A stretch of DNA of 36,164 nt from Wohlfahrtiimonas larvae_A (lineage in GTDB: Bacteria > Pseudomonadota > Gammaproteobacteria > Cardiobacteriales > Wohlfahrtiimonadaceae), in contig JBEBSR010000025.1 in NCBI GenBank assembly GCA_040394195.1, positions 1-36,164 on the forward strand, written 5' to 3'. Below are positions 24,514-31,349 of the stretch, one piece after another. A program made the position numbers and the translations under genes. The notes under the pieces are model-generated. The model was given only the letters and a program-made list of their open reading frames with translations. It was not told the origin of the DNA and ran no database searches. How positions within the stretch are numbered: position 1 is the stretch's first letter; every line of letters begins with the position of its first letter.

Positions 24514-24623
24514 CTCAGCCTGAGCAAATAGATAGACAAGAAATTTGATTCAGCTTACTGGGTAATCGCAATGATTAATCCATAGTTTTTTTCGTCTTGA
24601 AAAAACTAACTTGAGAGTAAGTT
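24482..24623 (+). promoter_or_regulatory. Foldable leader RNA between leader ORF and ABC-F start
   Basis: GCTCAGG (24482-24488, inside the leader ORF) pairs with CCTGAGC (24519-24525, just after its stop), enclosing CAGTT/AACTG (24495-24499 with 24503-24507). Downstream are TAGTTTTTT/AAAAAACTA (24583-24591 with 24600-24608) and AACTT/AAGTT (24608-24612 with 24619-24623). The last presents the ABC-F Shine-Dalgarno GAGAG in its loop directly before the ATG. CTTACT (24554-24559) can alternatively pair with AGTAAG (24616-24621). The T7 tract at 24586-24592 follows only a weak AT stem, so transcription attenuation is possible but not clear. Confidence 0.5.
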
Positions 24624-26363
24624 ATGAGCACTTTATTATCAGTACAATCAGTTTCTTATGAAACTTCACTTAAAAAATTATTTAAAAATATCTCTTTTTC
24701 CATTCAAACTGGCGAGCGAATTGGCTTAATTAGCCACAATGGCAGTGGCAAAAGTACTTTATTACATTTAATCACACAGCAATTACCGTTAAGTCATGGC
24801 AATATCTCGTTTGCTAATCATTGCATTTATGCATATATCGAACAGCATTTGCCAAGTGATCTCACGCATTCTACTGTTTTAGAAGCTGTATTAAGTAAGC
24901 TGCCTGAAGAAAAAAGAATGATGGAAAGTTGGCGAGCAGAAATATTGCTGGCGGAGCTTGGATTTCATGAATCGCAATATCATCAAAGCATTAATACATT
25001 AAGTGGCGGGCAACATACAAGATTATTGCTCGGCCGTGCGCTAATGAATCAACCTGATTTGTTATTTTTAGATGAACCTAGTAATCATTTAGATTTACCA
25101 ACCATTTTATGGCTCACTCAGTTTTTGCAAAATTGGCGCGGTACATTCGTTCTAGTTTCCCACGATCAAAATTTGTTGGATCAAGTGACAAATACAACGT
25201 GGATTTTGCGTGATGAAAGCTTACATTATTTTCAATTGCCATGTTCTGAAGCAAGGCAAGCATTGATTGAGCATGATATTGCAGATGAACATCGCCATAA
25301 ATCTGAGCAAAAGGAAATAGATCGTATTACTGTGAGTGCGAAGCGTTTAGCATTGTGGGGTAAAACTTATGATAATGAGAGTTTTGCCAGAAAAGCTAAG
25401 AAAATGGAGAAGCAAATCGCCCATTTGGAAGATCAACAAACTGTGTTAACCGAAGGTTATCAATGGCAGTTACTATTGAATGGTAAAGGGATTAAGGCAG
25501 ATCGAGTACTTGCGCTAGAAAATGCAGATATTTATACGCCAAATGATGATCACTTTTTATTTCAATTGGATCATTTATCCATAAAAAGCGGTGATAAACT
25601 CGCCATCATTGGGGAAAATGGTTGTGGTAAATCAAGCTTTCTACAATCATTGTGGCAAAAATATCTCATGAATATGGATGAACAAGCAGTTCGTTTTCAT
25701 CCTGCGATTAAGGTTGGCTACTATGATCAGCAATTACAACAGTTATTAGATACTGATACTTTATTGGATGCATTATCCAATTTTGCATCTTTGCCTGAAA
25801 ATGATCGAAAAATGGCATTGATTAATGCAGGCTTTGCTTACAATCGACATCATCAAAAAGTTTCAACATTGAGTGGTGGCGAGCGATCTCGTTTGCTATT
25901 CATTGGGCTAAGCTTAGGGCAATATGAGCTATTGCTCTTAGATGAGCCAACGAACCATTTGGATATGGAAGGCAAAGAAGCTTTGGCAGAACAAATCGCC
26001 CAGTTTGAAGGTGCAATTATATTGGTAAGCCATGATCAATGGCTCATTGAAAATAGTTGCCAACGATTTGGGCTGATTCATCAGCAGAAGTTTATGGAAT
26101 ATAGCGAACCTGAATCTGCTTATCATGTTTTATTGGGTTCAACTGCTTTGGATACTTGTGATAATACTTCTGAAATAGAATCAGAAACTATTAGCCTAGA
26201 GTATAAAGCAGATATTCATGAGGATTTGTTATTACGTGAATGGGTTGAATTAGAACAAAAACTTAATGATGATTTAGCACGAAAACCAACACATCAAAAA
26301 CCACTATTACAAAAACAGTGGCAAGAAAGATTATTGGAAATAGAGCAATTGTTGAATAAGTAA
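24624..26363 (+). CDS. ABC-F family ATPase
   Basis: This 579-residue soluble protein has two ABC nucleotide-binding domains and no membrane segment. Domain 1 has SHNGSGKST (37-45; Ser replaces the usual first Gly of Walker A), LSGGQ and LLFLDEPSNHLD. Domain 2 has GENGCGKSS, LSGGERSR and LLLLDEPTNHLD. The charged interdomain linker (about 225-275, including SFARKAKKMEKQIAHLEDQ) is the P-site tRNA interaction motif region. A coiled-coil-like C-terminal extension follows. ABC-F proteins act on ribosomes, either as translation factors or by dislodging antibiotics. It is not one of the four E. coli types (EttA, Uup, YbiT, YheS) as far as I can tell. The leader ORF upstream is reminiscent of inducible antibiotic-resistance ABC-F genes. 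Confidence 0.88.
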   Translation: MSTLLSVQSVSYETSLKKLFKNISFSIQTGERIGLISHNGSGKSTLLHLITQQLPLSHGNISFANHCIYAYIEQHLPSDLTHSTVLEAVLSKLPEEKRMMESWRAEILLAELGFHESQYHQSINTLSGGQHTRLLLGRALMNQPDLLFLDEPSNHLDLPTILWLTQFLQNWRGTFVLVSHDQNLLDQVTNTTWILRDESLHYFQLPCSEARQALIEHDIADEHRHKSEQKEIDRITVSAKRLALWGKTYDNESFARKAKKMEKQIAHLEDQQTVLTEGYQWQLLLNGKGIKADRVLALENADIYTPNDDHFLFQLDHLSIKSGDKLAIIGENGCGKSSFLQSLWQKYLMNMDEQAVRFHPAIKVGYYDQQLQQLLDTDTLLDALSNFASLPENDRKMALINAGFAYNRHHQKVSTLSGGERSRLLFIGLSLGQYELLLLDEPTNHLDMEGKEALAEQIAQFEGAIILVSHDQWLIENSCQRFGLIHQQKFMEYSEPESAYHVLLGSTALDTCDNTSEIESETISLEYKADIHEDLLLREWVELEQKLNDDLARKPTHQKPLLQKQWQERLLEIEQLLNK

Positions 26364-26375
26364 TCTTTTAAAAAT

Positions 26376-26407
26376 AAAGCTCCTTGGTTTTGTACCAAGG
26401 AGCTTTT
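26376..26407 (+). terminator. Intrinsic terminator of the ABC-F gene
   Basis: A perfect 13-bp stem has AAAGCTCCTTGGT (26376-26388) and ACCAAGGAGCTTT (26394-26406), with a five-base loop and T-rich sequence after it. Confidence 0.92.
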
Positions 26408-26468
26408 GTTTTAATGAGTATTAGATATACTATTGAAATAACTTTTACATTATTAAAACGAGATAATC

Positions 26469-26912
26469 ATGTTTGATTATGATGATGAAGATTTATCTAA
26501 AGGAATAAAACAGAAAATTAAAGACAATAGCGCACAATGCAATTTTTTGAAAAATAGAATTCGTGAAACTTTTTTAAAAAGAGAGCATAGCCCCAAAAAG
26601 CGTAATCTTTGGCATCAAGCGTGTGAAGAGTTTCATGCGAATAAAGAGAAATTGTATTTTCCAGATGGTGAAAGTCAACTGCATTCAAGCAACCCTGAAA
26701 AATGGGATTTTTATGTGGTTGAAAAGGTCTTATGCTTTTTAGAAGTAAGACCTTACCATGATAGATCGGGATATATACGGAAGTATTTGCTACGGCATAT
26801 TAAAAAAGCTTATTTAACAGATAAACAAAAAGTACGTCTAGAAGTTGTATATCAACGAGAAAAAGCTTGGAAAAATAAACGTATGCTGAAAGTTATAAAT
26901 CCAAAATCTTAG
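26469..26912 (+). CDS. Hypothetical 147-residue basic protein
   Basis: I do not recognise this protein. It starts with an acidic segment (MFDYDDEDLSKG). The rest is rich in Lys, Arg, Trp and Tyr (KREHSPKKRNLWHQACEEFHANKEK cut into smaller blocks, PEKWDFYVVEKVLCFLEVRPYHDRSG, and a basic C-terminal helix near 105-147). It has no signal peptide, membrane segment or metal-binding cysteine cluster. GAG lies nine bases before the ATG, and the codon use matches its neighbours, so it is probably a real gene. Its last 20 bases overlap the 3' end of the convergent PhzF-family gene. A nucleic-acid-binding role would fit the charge but is speculation. Confidence 0.55.
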   Translation: MFDYDDEDLSKGIKQKIKDNSAQCNFLKNRIRETFLKREHSPKKRNLWHQACEEFHANKEKLYFPDGESQLHSSNPEKWDFYVVEKVLCFLEVRPYHDRSGYIRKYLLRHIKKAYLTDKQKVRLEVVYQREKAWKNKRMLKVINPKS

Positions 26913-27738
26913 TTTCACAATAATAACCTTTACCACCAACATAGACTTTTTCGATTTCGTTATCATTATTTGTTGTTAACTTAACGAGAATTTCAGAAGG
27001 TGAATTTAAAGAATAGCCTTGCTCAAATACATAAAGCTCTTTTTGGATGTTATGTTTTTGATGAAGATAGCAAGCCAATGCACCATTGGAAGTGCCAGTT
27101 GCAGCTTCTTCATCGATCTCATAGAGCGGTGCAAAGTTTCTACAGATCATACGATCATCATCGAATGTATATAAATGCGTACCAATTACGTCATATTTTT
27201 CACTAATTTCTTTAATTTGATCAAAATTAGGTTGCAGATTATGTAATTGTGCTTCGCTCTGAATCGGAATCAAAATATCTCTTAATCCTGTCGAAATAAT
27301 TTGAATAGGGAATTCAGTATTAATATTCTCAGTATCAAAGCAATCAATGAATTCATTCGTAGGAATCACATCATAGAATTGAGGTTGGTTTTGTTCCATA
27401 AAAATAGAACCATCTTTGATGGTAATTGAAAGTACGCCACTATTAGTTTCGATCGTGTAGTGATCTTTAGACAACATATTCAAATGCATCATAATCACAA
27501 ATGAACCAATTGTTGCATGGCCACACAAATCTACTTCTTCTTTGGGCGTAAAATATTCCAATTTATAATCGGCAAGTGATGATTGTGATATATATGCAGT
27601 TTCTGCATAGCCCAATTCTTTCGCAATGGCCATTTTTTGAATTATTGTTAATGGTTGATCCATCAAAACAACACCAGCTTTATTACCACCTTGATTATCT
27701 TTGCTGAATGCGCTTGCTACATAGACTGTTATTTGCAT
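26893..27738 (-). CDS. PhzF family isomerase/epimerase-like protein
   Basis: This 281-residue protein has the two-lobed diaminopimelate-epimerase-like fold of the PhzF family. It shows GGNKAGVVL near the N-terminus, the catalytic glutamate in YAETAY (E46), DLCGHATIGSFV (about 70-81), and the mirror motif EEAATGTSNGALACYL in the second lobe, followed by FEQGYSL. PhzF catalyses an isomerisation in phenazine synthesis; most homologues such as YddE have unknown substrates. No phenazine genes are nearby. It converges with the 147-residue gene (20-bp overlap). Confidence 0.87.
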   Translation of the reverse strand: MQITVYVASAFSKDNQGGNKAGVVLMDQPLTIIQKMAIAKELGYAETAYISQSSLADYKLEYFTPKEEVDLCGHATIGSFVIMMHLNMLSKDHYTIETNSGVLSITIKDGSIFMEQNQPQFYDVIPTNEFIDCFDTENINTEFPIQIISTGLRDILIPIQSEAQLHNLQPNFDQIKEISEKYDVIGTHLYTFDDDRMICRNFAPLYEIDEEAATGTSNGALACYLHQKHNIQKELYVFEQGYSLNSPSEILVKLTTNNDNEIEKVYVGGKGYYCETKILDL

Positions 27739-27830
27739 AAATCACCTGACTAATATTTGATAGTAGAGCTTATAACATAGAAAGGAGGATGTATAAAAAT
27801 TCTGTGTAAATTTGCTCCAATAATAATTAA

Positions 27831-27898
27831 GCAGTAGTTTTTCTACTGACTACGTAGAAATAAAATCATTTGTGGCTTTGATTTTTCAAATCTATACT
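27831..27898 (+). promoter_or_regulatory. LysR-type operator and promoter of the SDR gene
   Basis: CAGTAG-TTTTT-CTACTG (27832-27848) is a perfect 6-5-6 dyad, followed by GTAGAAATAA (27854-27863). Both elements recur before the LysR gene at 29517-29550 in swapped order. A plausible promoter is TTGTGG (27870-27875), 17 bp, TATACT (27893-27898), which puts the start near 27905. The dyad centre is then at about -65 and the second element near -47, the classical recognition and activation site positions for LysR-type regulators. Confidence 0.6.
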
Positions 27899-27955
27899 GA
27901 TTTCAGATTAACAAGAATCTGAGTGAATAATAACTGAATCAAGAGGATTAAGATT

Positions 27956-28657
27956 ATGACAAATAAAGTTGCAATTATTACAGCCGCAGGTAGCGGAATG
28001 GGCGCAGCGACTGCGAGAAAATTAGCAGAGGATGGTTATAAAGTTGCCATTTTATCATCTTCAGGTAAAGGTGAAGCATTAGCAAATGAGTTAGGTGGAT
28101 TAGGAATCACAGGATCCAACCAATCACCAGAAGATATTCAACGTTTGGTGGATGAAACTATGAAACGTTGGGGAAGAATCGATGTATTGGTGAATAGCGC
28201 AGGACATGGCCCACGCAAAGGTATTTTAGAGCTAACAGATGAAGATTGGCATGAAGGTATTAATACATATTTCTTAAATGCTGTGCGTCCAACACGATTG
28301 GTTGTACCGATTATGCAACAACAAAAATCAGGTTCTATCATTAATATCTCCACAACATGGGCTTTTGAACCAAGTGTGCTATTTCCAACATCTGCGGTTG
28401 CGCGCGCAGGTTTGGCGGCTTTCACAAAAATGTGTTCAGATGAATATGCGATGGATAACATACGTTTCAATAATGTATTACCAGGCTGGATTGATAGTTT
28501 GCCAATGTTGGATGAACGCAGCCAAAGTGTACCAATGAAACGCTATGGCACAATGGAAGAAGTTGCTAATACTGTGGCATTTTTAGCATCGGATGGTGCA
28601 GGATATATCACAGGGCAAAATATCCGTGTGGATGGTGGATTAGCTCGCTCGATTTAA
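27956..28657 (+). CDS. Short-chain dehydrogenase/reductase family protein lacking the Tyr-Lys pair
   Basis: This 233-residue Rossmann-fold protein has TAAGSGMG (9-16) for cofactor binding, NSAG (80-83), the Asn near residue 108 and the catalytic-serine position S132 (NISTTW). The usual YxxxK is replaced by S146-AVA-R150 in FPTSAVARAGLAAF. The C-terminus (PMKRYGTMEEVANTVAFLASDGAGYITGQNIRVDGG) is standard. I have the impression that this SxxxR form is shared by a small SDR subfamily, so it may be a natural variant with altered chemistry. The substrate is unknown. It converges on the LysR gene with an 18-bp overlap, and its promoter carries the same operator elements as that gene. Confidence 0.82.
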   Translation: MTNKVAIITAAGSGMGAATARKLAEDGYKVAILSSSGKGEALANELGGLGITGSNQSPEDIQRLVDETMKRWGRIDVLVNSAGHGPRKGILELTDEDWHEGINTYFLNAVRPTRLVVPIMQQQKSGSIINISTTWAFEPSVLFPTSAVARAGLAAFTKMCSDEYAMDNIRFNNVLPGWIDSLPMLDERSQSVPMKRYGTMEEVANTVAFLASDGAGYITGQNIRVDGGLARSI

Positions 28658-29515
28658 ATGATCCAAGCACCATTGCCACAACGCATTAAGATCCTCACTC
28701 GATTGTGAGGATTTTTTTCTCACAAGATAATAACTAGCTTCTAAGATCATTGTCTTAGGGTGAATTTGTACTAATCTTTTGGCTGCCAAATCTCGTTCTA
28801 CAAATGCCCGACATGTTAAAGCAATGCCTTGGCCAGCTAACGCAGCATCTAAAGCCAAAGCTGTTTGGTTAAAAACTGGCCCAGCTAATTCTGTATGAAT
28901 ATTCAGGAATTGTGGCCAAGCATTATGAGCATCATGTAAAAGTGGCAAGCTAGCTAATTGTTCTACATTCACAATATCTGGTAATTCTTTGATTAAGAAA
29001 GGGCTCGCAACAGCAATCAATTCTTGAGGGAATAATAATTGAGCTTCTAGATCATCTGAAAAATTTTCCTCAGTTAATCGTATTGCGATATCCACTTGGT
29101 CTTGATCGAAATTTGCAACATGCTCAGTTGCCATGGTTTGCAGTTTTATATGTGGCAAAGCTTTATACAAATCCGAAAAATTGGGCAGTAAGATTTTAGT
29201 CGCAACTGTTGGTGTTACACTGATTGTAATGGTTTTAGGTTGATTGAGAATTTCTTCTGTAGATTCAGCGAGTACATCAAATGCCCGTGTGACATTCACA
29301 AGATAAATAGAGCCTTCAGTTGTTAATGCTAATCCTCTAGGTAAACGGACAAATAATGCGATTCCTAAATATTCCTCTAGCATACGAACTTGCTGAGCAA
29401 CGGCACCTTGGGTGACATTTAATTCTTCAGCAGCTGCACGAAAATTAAGCTTTCGACCTGAAGCTTCGAAAGCACGTAAAGCATTTAAAGAGGGAAGTTT
29501 GTGGCGTGGCAGCAT
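28640..29515 (-). CDS. LysR-type transcriptional regulator (GcvA-like)
   Basis: This 291-residue regulator has an N-terminal winged helix-turn-helix (LPSLNALRAFEASGRKLNFRAA cut as family motif, then VTQGAVAQQVRMLEEYLG, about residues 8-62) and a two-lobe effector-binding domain from about 95. The LNALRAFEA start and overall length are typical of the GcvA-like LysR branch. Its likely target is the convergent SDR gene. The 16-base element GCARTAGTTTTTCTAC occurs in both promoters, so it probably represses its own transcription and controls the SDR. The effector is unknown. Confidence 0.9.
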   Translation of the reverse strand: MLPRHKLPSLNALRAFEASGRKLNFRAAAEELNVTQGAVAQQVRMLEEYLGIALFVRLPRGLALTTEGSIYLVNVTRAFDVLAESTEEILNQPKTITISVTPTVATKILLPNFSDLYKALPHIKLQTMATEHVANFDQDQVDIAIRLTEENFSDDLEAQLLFPQELIAVASPFLIKELPDIVNVEQLASLPLLHDAHNAWPQFLNIHTELAGPVFNQTALALDAALAGQGIALTCRAFVERDLAAKRLVQIHPKTMILEASYYLVRKKSSQSSEDLNALWQWCLDHLNRAS

Positions 29516-29516
29516 A

Positions 29517-29550
29517 GTAGAAATAACTTATAAAGCAATAGTTTTTCTAC
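29517..29550 (-). promoter_or_regulatory. LysR-type operator upstream of its own gene
   Basis: GTAGAAATAA (29517-29526) and GCAATAGTTTTTCTAC (29535-29550) duplicate, in reverse order, the elements before the SDR gene. The 16-mer differs from the SDR copy at one base. The first element lies immediately before the LysR start codon (29513-29515), suited to autorepression. Confidence 0.55.
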
Positions 29551-29643
29551 ATTCTATGAGTTTAATTTTTAATATACAATAATTAATTTTGAGATCGACT
29601 AATATAGTCAATATAAATTATTTAATAAGTGATAGAGACTAAA

Positions 29644-30318
29644 ATGTATAGAGCAATCTTTTTTGATATTGATGATACATTGTTGGATTTTAATGAAGCG
29701 AGTTATTCTGCATTCTATAAGTCTTTTGAAATGCTTAACCTTACAATTGATGATGAAGGCTACCAAAAATTTCAAGCAATTGACCATGATTTATGGCAAG
29801 CTCAAAAGTTAGGGAAGATCACAGTTAATGATGTGATAGATTTAAGATTTCAACAGTTATTTTCAGCATTGAAGATTCAATCTGATTACGCAAAAATTCG
29901 AGATATATTTCAAACAAACCTTTCATTAGAATCTACAACGAGAAATGGTGCTCATGATATTTTAGAATATTTAAATCAAAAATATCAATTATATACAGCA
30001 TCTAATGGCATCTTTATTATGCAAGAATCTCGCTTAAAACGGGCAGAGCTTTTTAATTACTTTACTGATTTATTCATTTCTGATGTGATTGGTTACGAAA
30101 AACCTGATCCAAGATTTTTCTCAGCATGTTTGTCACAGGCTGAATTAGCAACAGATGAAATATTATTTATTGGTGATAGTTTAACCGCTGATATTGTGGG
30201 TGCGACTAACTATGGGATTGATGCTTGTTGGTATAATCCTAACAGATTATTCAATGATATCGATTGCGATATTCGATATACAGTCGAATCTTTGTCACAA
30301 TTAAGGGAAATCCTATAA
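29644..30318 (+). CDS. YjjG-type HAD-superfamily nucleotidase
   Basis: This 224-residue HAD hydrolase has motif I FFDIDDTLLDF (nucleophile D8, D10), motif II near YTASNG (Ser/Asn), motif III Lys in GYEKPDPRFF and motif IV IGDSLTADIVGA. The cap insertion is all helical. It matches the noncanonical pyrimidine 5'-nucleotidase YjjG group (TIGR02254-like). YjjG dephosphorylates nucleoside monophosphates and helps clear modified pyrimidine nucleotides. An in-frame GTG at 29629 would add five residues. The ATG at 29644, with GAGA upstream, gives the standard family start. It is divergent from the LysR gene. Confidence 0.85.
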   Translation: MYRAIFFDIDDTLLDFNEASYSAFYKSFEMLNLTIDDEGYQKFQAIDHDLWQAQKLGKITVNDVIDLRFQQLFSALKIQSDYAKIRDIFQTNLSLESTTRNGAHDILEYLNQKYQLYTASNGIFIMQESRLKRAELFNYFTDLFISDVIGYEKPDPRFFSACLSQAELATDEILFIGDSLTADIVGATNYGIDACWYNPNRLFNDIDCDIRYTVESLSQLREIL

Positions 30319-30420
30319 AATTTATATGAATCGTACGCGCGTAGAATTAAACTTTGCGTATGATTATAGGTTCTAGAAAAATTGAGCAGCATAGATTCTG
30401 GTTAAATTCGAGGCTATAAA

Positions 30421-30579
30421 ATGAGTAGATTTAAAATATTAAGTAAAAAACTATGGAAGTGTGCTCGAGAAATATTCTTGGAATTTTTTGGTTGGTTAGC
30501 ATTTTTGGCACTACTAGGATTTGCAGCATATCTATTCGGTGGATGTGATGGGGTATTGGCAAGTGCATTAATGTGCTAG
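30421..30579 (+). CDS. Small single-pass membrane protein (52 residues)
   Basis: This short ORF has ATG at 30421 and a Shine-Dalgarno GAGG at 30410-30413, seven bases upstream. The product has a basic N-terminus (MSRFKILSKKLWKCAR), one hydrophobic stretch of about 20 residues (about 19-40, FGWLAFLALLGFAAYLF) and a short tail with two cysteines (GGCDGV, MC end). It lies 102 bases after the HAD gene and 128 before the DUF2726 gene. I do not recognise it. The good ribosome binding site, the single helix and the positive-inside charge support a real small membrane protein. The Cys after the helix might alternatively suggest a lipobox-like site, but the orientation argues against that. Confidence 0.5.
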   Translation: MSRFKILSKKLWKCAREIFLEFFGWLAFLALLGFAAYLFGGCDGVLASALMC

Positions 30580-30707
30580 TTGTTTATTATAGATTCTATC
30601 ATAGTATTTTTATAATTTAACATAATATATAGAAGTGGAAATAAAGTATGCATGATGGAATCACATGCTATACTATGTGCTTTCAATAGTTTCTGCCTTA
30701 ATACACA

Positions 30708-31307
30708 ATGAATTCAGAATTAATCATCAGTAGCATCTTCGCTGGTTTCAAACCAGTTCTTCCATATCTTATTTTAGTCTTTGCATTTGTGATTGCTATT
30801 ATATTTCTAAAAGCCTTCATAAGAAACAAATCCAAAAGCCAACTTTTTAATAATACAAATTTTGAAGCGGTTCGCTTACTCAACAAGCAAGAAGTTAAAG
30901 TTTACGAAGCCCTAGTTGAAAATATTCAAATTCAATCTAATAACCAATACAAAGTTTTTGCTCAAGTTAGCTTAGGTGAAATTCTCAGGAACTATGATCG
31001 TAGCTCTTTCAATCGCATTAATCAAAAACGTATAGATTTCTGCATTGTGAATTGTGACTACATGCCAATTGCTGCCATTGAATATCATGGTGGCGGGCAT
31101 TTCCGTGGTAACTATCAAGAACGTGATGAAATTAAACAACAAGCTGTTGAATATGCGGGTTTAGTTTACCATGCCATTTTTGAACATCATTTGGATAATA
31201 TTCAGGAACATATTCATACAGTGATTATGCCTTTATTGTCTAACCAAAAGCAGCCTAAGAAAACTAGAAATTCTGATAAAAACCAGCGTGTTGAACCAAC
31301 TTTTTAG
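30708..31307 (+). CDS. Membrane-anchored DUF2726 protein
   Basis: This 199-residue protein has an N-terminal membrane segment (about 17-38) and a DUF2726 domain: RLLNKQEVKVYEALVE, YKVFAQVSLGEIL, FNRINQKRIDFCIVN, then IAAIEYHGGGHFRG and an alpha-helical segment ending AGLVYHAIF. DUF2726 has a restriction-endonuclease-like topology. Here the candidate acidic residues are the Asp of KRIDF and the Glu of AIEYH, but the last position is not the classical Lys. The tail is basic (KQPKKTRNSDKNQR). The function of the family is not established. No clear Shine-Dalgarno precedes the ATG. It converges with dnaG, 42 bases away. Confidence 0.72.
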   Translation: MNSELIISSIFAGFKPVLPYLILVFAFVIAIIFLKAFIRNKSKSQLFNNTNFEAVRLLNKQEVKVYEALVENIQIQSNNQYKVFAQVSLGEILRNYDRSSFNRINQKRIDFCIVNCDYMPIAAIEYHGGGHFRGNYQERDEIKQQAVEYAGLVYHAIFEHHLDNIQEHIHTVIMPLLSNQKQPKKTRNSDKNQRVEPTF

Positions 31308-31349
31308 AATTTAACATAATCATAAGCTTTAAAGAACTAAATATAATAT

